From: an uncultured Litorilinea sp.
Lineage (GTDB): Bacteria > Chloroflexota > Anaerolineae > Caldilineales > Caldilineaceae
Direction of reading: 5' to 3'
DNA length: 5,272 nt
Assembly (NCBI GenBank): GCA_946885925.1
Contig: CAMPHP010000300.1
Location: 1-5,272, forward strand
The translations under genes were made by a program, and so were the position numbers. Below are positions 1 to 5,272 of this stretch, piece after piece. Positions within the stretch are counted from its first letter, which is position 1; each line of letters starts with the position of its first letter. The notes beneath the pieces are model-generated. The model was not told where the DNA came from, searched no databases, and saw only the letters and a program-made list of their open reading frames with translations.

Positions 1-45
1 ACCTTCGAGGAAGCCACCCAGCGGGTTCCCAGATTCCTCGAAGGT
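1..45 (-). terminator. 12-bp inverted repeat after ftsH, candidate terminator
   Basis: Arms ACCTTCGAGGAA (1-12) and TTCCTCGAAGGT (34-45) are perfect reverse complements separated by 21 bases. Inside the loop, ACCC (16-19) and GGGT (23-26) can form a small second stem. The structure begins 21 bases past the ftsH stop codon, the usual place for an intrinsic terminator. The bases that would carry a U-tract on the minus strand lie outside the window, so termination cannot be confirmed. The stem might also extend further or be a dispersed palindromic repeat, since CTTCGAGGA recurs at 2234-2242. Confidence 0.45.
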
Positions 46-66
46 CTCTCACACATTTCTCACGGA

Positions 67-1995
67 TTATGCGGGTTGCGGCTGCTCGCCAATCAAGCGC
101 AGGAACTCCGGACGCTCTACGATTTCCTTTTCCAACAAGGTCTCGGCTACAAGCACGAGCTTTTCCTTGTTAGAGAGGAGGATTTGACGTGCTCGTGAAT
201 AGGCTGTATCCACAATGCGCCGCACCTCTTGGTCGATCTTGCGCGCTACATCTTCGCTATAGGTGCGCTGTTCGCCAAAGTCCATGCCCATAAAGGGATT
301 GCTATCAGCCTGTTGCAACTGCATTGGGCCGATGGTATCACTCATCCCAAAACGTGTAACCATCGCCTTTGCCAGCTTGGTTACCCGCTCCAGGTCATCT
401 GTCGCGCCGGTGGAAGGTTCGGCAAAGACAATCTCCTCTGCCACACGTCCACCCAACATTCCGGCTAGTTCATCTTCATACTGGGCCCGGCTCTTGAGCG
501 TATTGTCGGCTTCGGGCAAGCGCATTACATAGCCCAATGCCTGACCACGGCTGACGATGGTGATCTTACCGACGTTGTCGGTATTCTCAAGAGTCTCAAT
601 CACCAGCGCATGACCTGCCTCGTGATAGGCAACGACCTTGCGATCCTCTGGTGTGAGGACACGGCTGCGCCGGGCTGGTCCCGCCATCACCCGCTCAATT
701 GATTCTACCAGTTCGTCCATGCTAATCATGCGCTTGTTGCGTCGTGCTGCCAGGATAGCCGCCTCGTTGAGCAAATTCTCCAAGTCGGCCCCCACCATGC
801 CTGGCGTCTGTGCAGCGATAACGCCCAAATCCACATCGGGAGCAAGCGGCTTGCCCCGTGCATGTACCTGCAAAATCGCCTCGCGACCGCGGCGGTCAGG
901 GCGGTCTACAACCACCTTGCGGTCAAAGCGACCTGGGCGTAACAATGCCGGATCGAGAATGTCCGGACGGTTGGTTGCGGCAATGATGACGATGTTGGTC
1001 TCGCTATCAAAGCCATCCATCTCGACCAAAATCTGGTTAAGCGTTTGTTCGCGCTCGTCATTCCCACCACCCAGACCTGCGCCGCGATGACGGCCCACAG
1101 CGTCAATTTCATCGACAAAGATGATGCAGGGTGAATTCTTCTTGGCCTGGTCAAAGAGATCGCGCACGCGGCTTGCCCCCACGCCCACGAACATCTCCAC
1201 AAACTCAGAGCCAGAACTACTAAAGAAGGGCACACCCGCTTCTCCTGCCACAGCCTTTGCCAGCAGTGTCTTGCCCGTCCCTGGCGAACCCACCATGAGC
1301 ACACCCTTGGGAATGCGCGCACCGAGTGCAGCAAATTTCCCCGGCTCTTTCAGGAACTCAACGACTTCCTGCAATTCCTGCTTGGCTTCATCCGAACCCG
1401 CCACATCGGCAAAGGTGATGGTGGGACGATCGGCGTTGTCAAGCTTGCGGGCGCGGCTGCGACCAAATTGCATGGCGCGATTCTGCCCACCGGAGCCAGC
1501 TTGCCGCATGATGAAGACGAAGAAACCAAAGATCAAGATCATGGGCAGCAGCATGATCAGCCAACTGAAGATTGCATTATTGTTGGGGGTATTTTCCACA
1601 ACAATCGGCAGTTCTGCCAGCCGTTCATCGCTAACGCCCAATGCGTTAAGCGTCTCCAAGAGACTTTCGCCATCCTCCTTGCGGCTGCGTCTCTCGTTGT
1701 TATCCGTATCACCGTTTTTGAGTTGTAGCGTAATGATGTCGCCCTGTACGGTAATCTGTTGGACATCACCATTTTCTACGTGGCGTGCCACCTCATTCAA
1801 CCCAATCATATTGGAGGTGTCTGTGGGACGGCTAAACAAAAAGCGGGAGCCAAAAAGAACAAGGACGGCTAGAACCAGCCAAAACCAACTTCGGCCCAAG
1901 AAATTGCCGCCAGAATTACGAGGTTCTTGTGGATTGTTATTATTGTTCGCGGGACGTTTATCACGGGGCGAACCATTGCGATTATCGGATGCCAT
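67..1995 (-). CDS. ftsH: ATP-dependent zinc metalloprotease FtsH
   Basis: Membrane-anchored AAA+ protease that unfolds and degrades damaged membrane proteins and short-lived cytosolic regulators. It is 642 residues, the usual family length. In order: a short Asn/Arg/Pro-rich cytosolic tail with five Asn in a row (17-21); membrane segment 1 (about 36-54); an extracytoplasmic domain (about 55-141); membrane segment 2 (about 142-163); the AAA+ module with Walker A GSPGTGKT (236-243), pore loop MFVG (268-271, Phe269), Walker B IIFVDEID (291-298) and second region of homology with arginine fingers Arg353 and Arg356; and the M41 peptidase domain with zinc site HEAGH (458-462, His458, His462, catalytic Glu459) and probable third ligand Asp534 in GATDD. 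Walker A has Ser where the common form is GPPGTGKT, which should not abolish ATP binding. The ATG at 1995 is chosen because membrane segment 1 follows it. The Shine-Dalgarno is weak (AAAAGAAAG). A 478-base spacer upstream suggests its own promoter. Confidence 0.98.
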   Translation of the reverse strand: MASDNRNGSPRDKRPANNNNNPQEPRNSGGNFLGRSWFWLVLAVLVLFGSRFLFSRPTDTSNMIGLNEVARHVENGDVQQITVQGDIITLQLKNGDTDNNERRSRKEDGESLLETLNALGVSDERLAELPIVVENTPNNNAIFSWLIMLLPMILIFGFFVFIMRQAGSGGQNRAMQFGRSRARKLDNADRPTITFADVAGSDEAKQELQEVVEFLKEPGKFAALGARIPKGVLMVGSPGTGKTLLAKAVAGEAGVPFFSSSGSEFVEMFVGVGASRVRDLFDQAKKNSPCIIFVDEIDAVGRHRGAGLGGGNDEREQTLNQILVEMDGFDSETNIVIIAATNRPDILDPALLRPGRFDRKVVVDRPDRRGREAILQVHARGKPLAPDVDLGVIAAQTPGMVGADLENLLNEAAILAARRNKRMISMDELVESIERVMAGPARRSRVLTPEDRKVVAYHEAGHALVIETLENTDNVGKITIVSRGQALGYVMRLPEADNTLKSRAQYEDELAGMLGGRVAEEIVFAEPSTGATDDLERVTKLAKAMVTRFGMSDTIGPMQLQQADSNPFMGMDFGEQRTYSEDVARKIDQEVRRIVDTAYSRARQILLSNKEKLVLVAETLLEKEIVERPEFLRLIGEQPQPA

Positions 1996-2059
1996 CGCGT
2001 CTTTCTTTTAACTGAACCAGTATGATTCCCATTTGCGTGATTTGAACTCTGTGAATTGA

Positions 2060-2087
2060 GCTATATAGCCAAATCCAAATAGAACAA
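2060..2087 (-). promoter_or_regulatory. Tentative ftsH promoter
   Basis: On the minus strand TTGTTC (2082-2087) and TATAGC (2060-2065) lie 16 bases apart, about 65 bases upstream of the ftsH start codon. They match the sigma-70 consensus at 3 of 6 and 4 of 6 positions. The -10 candidate lies in the 10-bp palindrome GCTATATAGC (2060-2069), which could itself be a protein-binding site. The surrounding bases are AT-rich, and other weak hexamer pairs exist further upstream (for example TTGCAT/TAGAAG on the minus strand near 2100-2130). The assignment is therefore uncertain. Confidence 0.25.
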
Positions 2088-2133
2088 ATACAAAACGAAT
2101 ACTTCTAGCTGTGCAATACCTTCTATGCAAGAG

Positions 2134-2177
2134 CACTATTGATTCAAGAACATCATCTATTCAAGACGTGAATAGTG
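2134..2177. promoter_or_regulatory. Dyads and direct repeat upstream of ftsH, operator-like
   Basis: Two overlapping inverted repeats share this stretch: CACTATT (2134-2140) with AATAGTG (2171-2177), and CTATTC (2157-2162) with GAATAG (2170-2175) around a 7-base centre. The octamer ATTCAAGA occurs twice, at 2142 and 2159. Short dyads with a fixed centre upstream of a promoter are typical operator shapes. No known operator (for example CIRCE) is matched, the arms are short, and AT-rich DNA gives such matches by chance. Confidence 0.2.
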
Positions 2178-2187
2178 TCTATTTTGC

Positions 2188-2268
2188 AACGTTATGTCAC
2201 CAAATGTCCTCGGTGATCGTCCGTGAAGATGATCTTCGAGGACAGTGTACAAGCAGGATCATAACGTT
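2188..2268. repeat. 81-bp nested palindrome
   Basis: Outer arms AACGTTATG (2188-2196) and CATAACGTT (2260-2268) are perfect 9-bp reverse complements. Nested within is a 17-position imperfect stem, 2205-2221 with 2228-2244. It has eight perfect pairs (TGTCCTCG/CGAGGACA), then a G-T wobble and one T-T mismatch, then GATC pairs, a wobble and two more pairs, closing on a 6-base loop. No T-tract follows on either strand, so a terminator is unlikely. It could be a REP- or MITE-like palindromic element, or a structured leader or binding site. It contains no ORF and shows no clear target duplication. Confidence 0.6.
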
Positions 2269-2345
2269 ACTAGATTGTATGCCCAGCTAGAATATCCTAT
2301 TTACCTTGCTCAGTCAGTAAGGCAGATTGCGTCTCTATCTTATTA

Positions 2346-2379
2346 GAAAGGGCGACCTCTGCTAGAGCAAAACTCGCCC
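2346..2379 (-). terminator. Intrinsic terminator candidate for the HAD-like gene
   Basis: Read on the minus strand, GGGCGA (2374-2379 side) pairs perfectly with TCGCCC (2350-2355 side). An inner stem CTCT/AGAG with a 3-base loop lies between them, and TTTCT follows directly before AATAAG. A GC-rich stem followed by a short T-rich run about 95 bases past the HAD-like stop codon fits Rho-independent termination. The T-run is interrupted by a C, and the stem has an asymmetric internal loop, so efficiency may be modest. Confidence 0.5.
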
Positions 2380-2389
2380 CACAACATTC

Positions 2390-2476
2390 AAAGCCACAAC
2401 ATCTAAAGCCTACAGTGTCTGAAGCCTACAGTGTCTGAAGCCTACAGGGTCTGAAGCCTACAGTGTCTGAAGCCTA
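2390..2476. repeat. 16-bp tandem repeat array at the HAD-like gene's 3' end
   Basis: The unit GAAGCCTACAGTGTCT is repeated head to tail at 2405-2420 (first base A), 2421-2436, 2437-2452 (T to G at 2448) and 2453-2468, and then partially as GAAGCCTA at 2469-2476. A degenerate 15-base copy, AAAGCCACAACATCT, precedes it at 2390-2404. There are no spacers between units, so it is not a CRISPR array. The final partial unit contains the TAG stop of the HAD-like gene (2474-2476 on the minus strand), so on that strand the array forms the start of the 3' untranslated region. Confidence 0.95.
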
Positions 2477-3688
2477 AGACAACTGCTTCAGTTCCTCTGC
2501 AATGCTCGTACCCACCCGGTGGGTTTCAGCTTTATGCACAGGAGGAAGATCCGCCGAGATATGCGGGTCTGGACGAGAGGCCTCATCAGGCTTGTCACTC
2601 ATGCAAAGCAAGAGGCAGCCACGATTCTTTAGCCAGTCGGTCAATTCACACACTTCATTGGTTAACGTAATTTCTTGGGTCAGTAGTTCCGATACGGGCG
2701 CATCATCCGGCATATTGCCCATGCGCTCGACCGTTGTGATGAACTCCTGACGGCGGAAGCGCTTGAAAGGCGTTGGATCGCCATTCTGCACACTCGCCAA
2801 AACTGCTTCATGGACTTGACGCAGACTCTCACCGCCGGTTTCCCTGGCGATCATCCGCGTATTGACCATCCGCAAGAACTGTTCAAAGTTATCTACGCTA
2901 CCGTTCTGTACCGCTTTCAGAATCTCATTGTAGTCAAAGAGACCTGCGTTGAGGACCATACAGATATAGGCTAGATAATCCTGATTGTCCTCGGTCAAGA
3001 CATGGTAGCGTGAGCGATTCAGCTCATTGTACTGGCTTTCAAAGGTCTTGCGATCAAAATTATCACCCAACACGGCATTCATCGTACGATAGATGCCTTC
3101 CAGCCGCGCCTCATTGATCACTTGATCATTGCGGCCTTTGGCCCCCAATGCCGTCTTGTCGATATCGACAATCACCAATGTGCTCTCATTAACGTGCAAA
3201 TCTTGGCCCAAGACCCATTTCATCCAGTCGCTCAGAGCCGCCCAACGATTTGCAACATAGACATTGCCATCATTGATCTCTGCCAGAGGCGGATCATTCG
3301 GCTTTTCACCCCCAATAAAGCAGGCTCCACTCCACTCGGTCACATCAATCATATTGTTGTAGGCGTGACCATCGTTATATAGAGTGTCCCCAATAAAGAG
3401 CAGTTCACTGAGTTCTGTACCCTTGCGATGCAGCTTTTGGGCCTGTCTGGCAATCCAGGCTGCGGCCTTGGCATAGTCCCGATCTTGTTTGCGCGGGATC
3501 ACATCAGCAGGGATCTCCATCTTGTAACTAGAAGCCCGACGCCCGCGAATACGTGTATCTAGCGGCTCCAGATTGCGATAGATCACCAAATCGCCAAAGT
3601 AGTCGGAAAGTCTAGCTCGTCCAAAATTCTCAAGCACGGTGTTGGCGCGGTCGGCAGATAACACCCCTGTGGTCGACACAGCAGTCAC
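2474..3688 (-). CDS. Uncharacterised protein with HAD-like motifs
   Basis: I do not recognise a named family. The GTG at 3688 gives 404 residues and is chosen because GAGGGGG lies 5 bases before it; an upstream GTG at 3733 would add 15 residues but lacks a ribosome binding site. Visible motifs in the 404-residue numbering: VSTTGVLS near the N-terminus, like HAD motif I with the aspartates replaced by Ser and Thr; FIGDTLYNDG (about 98-107), like HAD motif IV; LVIVDIDKTALGAKGRND (about 171-188), with Asp175 and Asp177 placed like the HAD nucleophile pair; and LLLCMSDKPDEAS (about 359-371), with Ser364 as a motif II candidate. About 33 residues follow. No signal peptide or membrane segment is seen, so it is probably cytosolic. 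A phosphatase, or an inactive HAD relative, is inferred; the substrate is unknown. It lies 139 bases after asd on the same strand, which hints at co-transcription but proves no shared pathway. Confidence 0.85.
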   Translation of the reverse strand: MTAVSTTGVLSADRANTVLENFGRARLSDYFGDLVIYRNLEPLDTRIRGRRASSYKMEIPADVIPRKQDRDYAKAAAWIARQAQKLHRKGTELSELLFIGDTLYNDGHAYNNMIDVTEWSGACFIGGEKPNDPPLAEINDGNVYVANRWAALSDWMKWVLGQDLHVNESTLVIVDIDKTALGAKGRNDQVINEARLEGIYRTMNAVLGDNFDRKTFESQYNELNRSRYHVLTEDNQDYLAYICMVLNAGLFDYNEILKAVQNGSVDNFEQFLRMVNTRMIARETGGESLRQVHEAVLASVQNGDPTPFKRFRRQEFITTVERMGNMPDDAPVSELLTQEITLTNEVCELTDWLKNRGCLLLCMSDKPDEASRPDPHISADLPPVHKAETHRVGTSIAEELKQLS

Positions 3689-3693
3689 GTTCA

Positions 3694-3700
3694 CCCCCTC
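3694..3700 (-). promoter_or_regulatory. Ribosome binding site deciding the HAD-like start
   Basis: GAGGGGG on the minus strand sits 5 bases before the GTG at 3688-3686. No comparable purine run precedes the GTG at 3733. A nearby ATG (3703-3701) is out of frame and meets a stop after three codons. This supports the shorter 404-residue protein. Confidence 0.65.
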
Positions 3701-3721
3701 ATATTTACAAAATCCGCTGCA

Positions 3722-3798
3722 CGGTGGCGTCACCGCTATTGCACGACGGCACTATGCTTGACGCAGCAGTGCGTCTTAGTGCGCCAGCCGCGCCACCG
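3722..3798 (-). other. Nested inverted repeat between asd and the HAD-like gene
   Basis: Outer arms CGGTGGCG (3722-3729) and CGCCACCG (3791-3798) pair perfectly over 8 bases. Inside, GCACTA (3749-3754) pairs with TAGTGC (3777-3782) and GACGCA (3760-3765) with TGCGTC (3770-3775), closing on a 4-base loop. The 3' outer arm on the RNA can instead fold locally as CGGTG/CACCG (3722-3735), so two alternative folds exist. No U-tract follows on the minus strand. It could be a terminator of another kind, a processing site, or an attenuator between the two genes. Confidence 0.4.
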
Positions 3799-3827
3799 GC
3801 AGCACTTCCTTACAACGAACTCGACAG

Positions 3828-4931
3828 CTACGCCGCCTGTAGCGCATTGGCCCAGGCTGCGGCTTCCGCACCCAGATATCCTTGCGCCACAATCAGTTCG
3901 GCGTTGAGCAAACTACCACCCGCAGCGCCGCGGATGGTGTTGTGGCCTAACACCACAAACTTGTAGTCAAACAACGGATCAGGTCGCAACCGCCCGACCA
4001 CCGTTGCCATTCCTGGAACCGAACCGGCTAAACGATCTAGGCGCGGTTGCGGTCGATCTTGCGCCTCGCTCACCAGAATGGCGGGCTGTGGCGCGCTAGG
4101 CAACTTCATCTGTTGCGCCAGCGGTTGATAGCTCTGCCACGCCTGGATGATTTCCTCCTGGCTAGGCTTTGTCTTGAATTCTACGCTTACCGCCTCCAAA
4201 TGTCCATTCCGGACTGGAACCCTATTACAGTGGGCACTGACCACGAAATCGGCATAACGCACCTCCTGACCATCAAAGCGGCCCAAGAGCTTTTGGGGCT
4301 CCTTCTGCTCCATCTTCTCTTCCTCGCCACCAATGTAGGGCACAACGTTGTCCATGATGTCCATGCTGCTGACGCCAGGATAGCCCGCGCCGCTAACTGC
4401 TTGCATGGTTACAACAAAGACCTTGGTGATGCCGAAACGCTCATGTAATGGATGCAGCGCGCTGACTAGATGGGTCGTACTGCAATTGGGGTTGGTGGCA
4501 ATAAAGCCTGTCCAGCCCCGATTGCGCCTTTGAACATCAAGCAACGCCAAATGTTCAGGGTTTACTTCGGGAATCAACAACGGCACATCAACATCATAAC
4601 GATGGTTGCGCGAATTGCTACACACACCATAGCCCGCCTCGGCAAAGGCCACTTCAATTTCACCGGCATTGGTGGCGGGCAATGCACTAAAGACAATCTG
4701 GGCATCGAATCCCGGTTCACAATCTTGCAAGACAACGTCTTGCAGATTCTCCGGCATCCCACCGCGCAAATTCCAGTTACAGGCATCTGCATAGCGTTTG
4801 CCAGCACTACGCTCTGAAGCACAAAGCGCGGAGATCTCGAACCAGGGGTGATTTTGCAACATCTGAACAAAGCGTTGCCCAACTGCCCCTGTTGCACCCA
4901 ACACACCAACTTTAATCTTCTCAGGCGACAT
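3828..4931 (-). CDS. asd: Aspartate-semialdehyde dehydrogenase, archaeal/fungal type
   Basis: It reduces aspartyl-4-phosphate to aspartate 4-semialdehyde with NADPH in the cytosol, the second step of the aspartate pathway to threonine, methionine and lysine. The protein has 367 residues, normal for this branch. An N-terminal Rossmann domain starts with GATGAVGQ (12-19), and the ASERSAGK segment (38-45) probably contacts the cofactor phosphate. The catalytic cysteine is Cys150 in TNPNCSTT. In NRVPVRNGH (236-244), Arg237 and His244 correspond to the substrate-binding arginine and the acid/base histidine. The C-terminal GHNTIRGAAGGSLLNAE (329-345) is typical of the archaeal/fungal-type enzymes rather than the E. 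coli type. The ATG at 4931 has AAGGGAG 10 bases upstream. The gene follows a homoserine dehydrogenase, which uses its product, so the pair is functionally linked. All catalytic residues are present and the reading frame is intact. Confidence 0.96.
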   Translation of the reverse strand: MSPEKIKVGVLGATGAVGQRFVQMLQNHPWFEISALCASERSAGKRYADACNWNLRGGMPENLQDVVLQDCEPGFDAQIVFSALPATNAGEIEVAFAEAGYGVCSNSRNHRYDVDVPLLIPEVNPEHLALLDVQRRNRGWTGFIATNPNCSTTHLVSALHPLHERFGITKVFVVTMQAVSGAGYPGVSSMDIMDNVVPYIGGEEEKMEQKEPQKLLGRFDGQEVRYADFVVSAHCNRVPVRNGHLEAVSVEFKTKPSQEEIIQAWQSYQPLAQQMKLPSAPQPAILVSEAQDRPQPRLDRLAGSVPGMATVVGRLRPDPLFDYKFVVLGHNTIRGAAGGSLLNAELIVAQGYLGAEAAAWANALQAA

Positions 4932-4941
4932 ACTCTGATTG

Positions 4942-4948
4942 CTCCCTT
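4942..4948 (-). promoter_or_regulatory. asd ribosome binding site
   Basis: AAGGGAG on the minus strand lies 10 bases before the asd ATG. This fixes the start at 4931, which also places the Rossmann glycine motif 11 residues in, as expected for the family. Confidence 0.6.
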
Positions 4949-5043
4949 TAATTCAACCTACAGCCGAGGCCATTGCTCTGCGTGCTCTCGCAGGGGCTAC
5001 ACCTTGTGGCGGCCCGTCTCTTGGATTGTCCTGCAACCAGAAC

Positions 5044-5064
5044 GGATCAGCCCCGTGCCGATCC
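5044..5064 (-). other. Hairpin in the hom-asd spacer
   Basis: GGATCGGC and GCTGATCC on the minus strand form an 8-pair stem with one G-U wobble and a 5-base loop, beginning 26 bases past the homoserine dehydrogenase stop. No T-tract follows, so it is not a classical intrinsic terminator. It could be a weak pause, a processing site or chance. The rest of the 159-base spacer (4932-5090) shows no clear promoter. Confidence 0.3.
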
Positions 5065-5090
5065 CTACGATCCATACCGCAATCTAGCCA

Positions 5091-5272
5091 TCAGGCCGTA
5101 TAAGCCAGTTCGATAATGTCACTCAAAACCCCCGCGGCAGTGGCATCCGTGCCAGCACCGCGTCCCTGGATTACCAGAGGATTGGGGTTGTACCAGCGGC
5201 TTGTGAATTCCACTAAGTTGTCAGTGCCGCTCAGCCGTCCAAGAGGACTGGCCGCGGCAACCAGGGTTGGCC
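5091..5272 (-). CDS. hom: Homoserine dehydrogenase, C-terminal end (partial)
   Basis: The last 59 codons and the TGA stop are inside the window; the start lies beyond 5272. The enzyme reduces aspartate semialdehyde to homoserine with NAD(P)H. The visible tail reads SGTDNLVEF, then SRWYNPNPLVIQGRGAGTD, then ATAAGVLSDIIELA. The sequence S-G-T-D-N, the NPLVI strand, the G-x-G-A-G loop and the closing T-A-A-G-V-L-x-D-I helix match the conserved end of homoserine dehydrogenases. The SRWY..NPLVI.G.GAG form is closest, from memory, to the tail of MetL-type bifunctional aspartokinase/homoserine dehydrogenases, so the full gene may be a fusion with aspartokinase. That cannot be decided from the fragment. 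The next gene, asd, makes its substrate. Confidence 0.9.
   Translation of the reverse strand, partial: PTLVAAASPLGRLSGTDNLVEFTSRWYNPNPLVIQGRGAGTDATAAGVLSDIIELAYTA

Larger units (their letters stand above)
1996..2473. other. Non-coding region between the HAD-like gene and ftsH
   Basis: I see no convincing gene in these 478 bases on either strand. In the direction of transcription (descending coordinates) the region holds the 16-bp tandem repeats (to 2390), a GC-rich hairpin with a T-rich tail (2346-2379), a 7-bp hairpin CCTTGCT/AGTAAGG (2304-2322), an 81-bp nested palindrome (2188-2268), a dyad CTATTC-N7-GAATAG (2157-2175) next to a direct repeat ATTCAAGA (2142-2149 and 2159-2166), and an AT-rich stretch with the tentative ftsH promoter. 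The density of symmetric elements is high for a plain spacer. Confidence 0.7.

Noticed and set aside
1121..2011. Long open frame of 296 codons on the plus strand opposite ftsH
   Set aside because: It is antisense to an unmistakable ftsH, its product is a Ser/Arg/Pro/Leu-rich string with no recognisable domain, and other plus-strand frames here are similar shadows.
2188..2268. Insertion sequence remnant
   Set aside because: No transposase fragment and no clear target site duplication; at most a small palindromic element.
2390..2476. CRISPR array
   Set aside because: Units are 16 bp, contiguous and without unique spacers.
3689..3733. N-terminal extension of the HAD-like protein from the GTG at 3733
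   Set aside because: There is no Shine-Dalgarno before it, and the extension runs through the GAGGGGG that serves the GTG at 3688.
3724..3966. 80-codon plus-strand ORF over the asd 3' end
   Set aside because: Mostly antisense to asd, Ala/Pro/Ser-rich, with no ribosome binding site or domain.
4953..5075. A 40-codon minus-strand ORF in the hom-asd spacer, considered as a leader peptide
   Set aside because: It has no ribosome binding site and contains no Thr or Ile and only one internal Met, so it does not look like an amino acid attenuator peptide. Its Arg/Ala/Gly/Pro-rich composition looks like chance translation.

Overview
The window carries four protein genes, all on the minus strand, so transcription runs from high to low coordinates. 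In transcription order they are: the last 59 codons of a homoserine dehydrogenase (cut by the window edge), a complete aspartate-semialdehyde dehydrogenase (asd), a 404-residue uncharacterised protein with haloacid dehalogenase (HAD)-like motifs, and a complete membrane AAA+ protease FtsH. No credible plus-strand gene, RNA gene, CRISPR array or insertion sequence was found. Overall base composition is near 50% GC, with the spacer upstream of ftsH more AT-rich.

Organism: a bacterium, most likely a free-living Chloroflexota-like lineage. This is inference. It rests on the archaeal/fungal-type asd, the homoserine dehydrogenase tail that resembles the MetL type, the Asn-rich FtsH N-terminus, and a general impression that HAD-like proteins with a DIDKTALGAKGRND-like motif occur in that phylum. 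A database search would be needed to settle it.

Layout. 5091-5272: homoserine dehydrogenase C-terminus, then a 159-base spacer with a small hairpin. 3828-4931: asd, with a good ribosome binding site. The two enzymes act on either side of aspartate semialdehyde, making it and then reducing it to homoserine for threonine and methionine synthesis. 3689-3827: a spacer holding a nested inverted repeat. 2474-3688: the HAD-like protein, best started at an internal GTG preceded by GAGGGGG. 1996-2473: a 478-base non-coding region. In the direction of transcription it holds a 16-bp tandem repeat that contains the HAD gene's stop codon, a plausible intrinsic terminator, an 81-bp nested palindrome, smaller dyads and a tentative ftsH promoter. 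67-1995: ftsH. 1-45: a perfect 12-bp inverted repeat just past the ftsH stop.

The probable units are hom-asd(-HAD) ending near 2346, and ftsH transcribed separately. The genes are mostly housekeeping. The least ordinary parts are the HAD-like protein, whose motifs are duplicated or permuted, and the structured spacers. No previously undescribed system can be demonstrated from this sequence alone.
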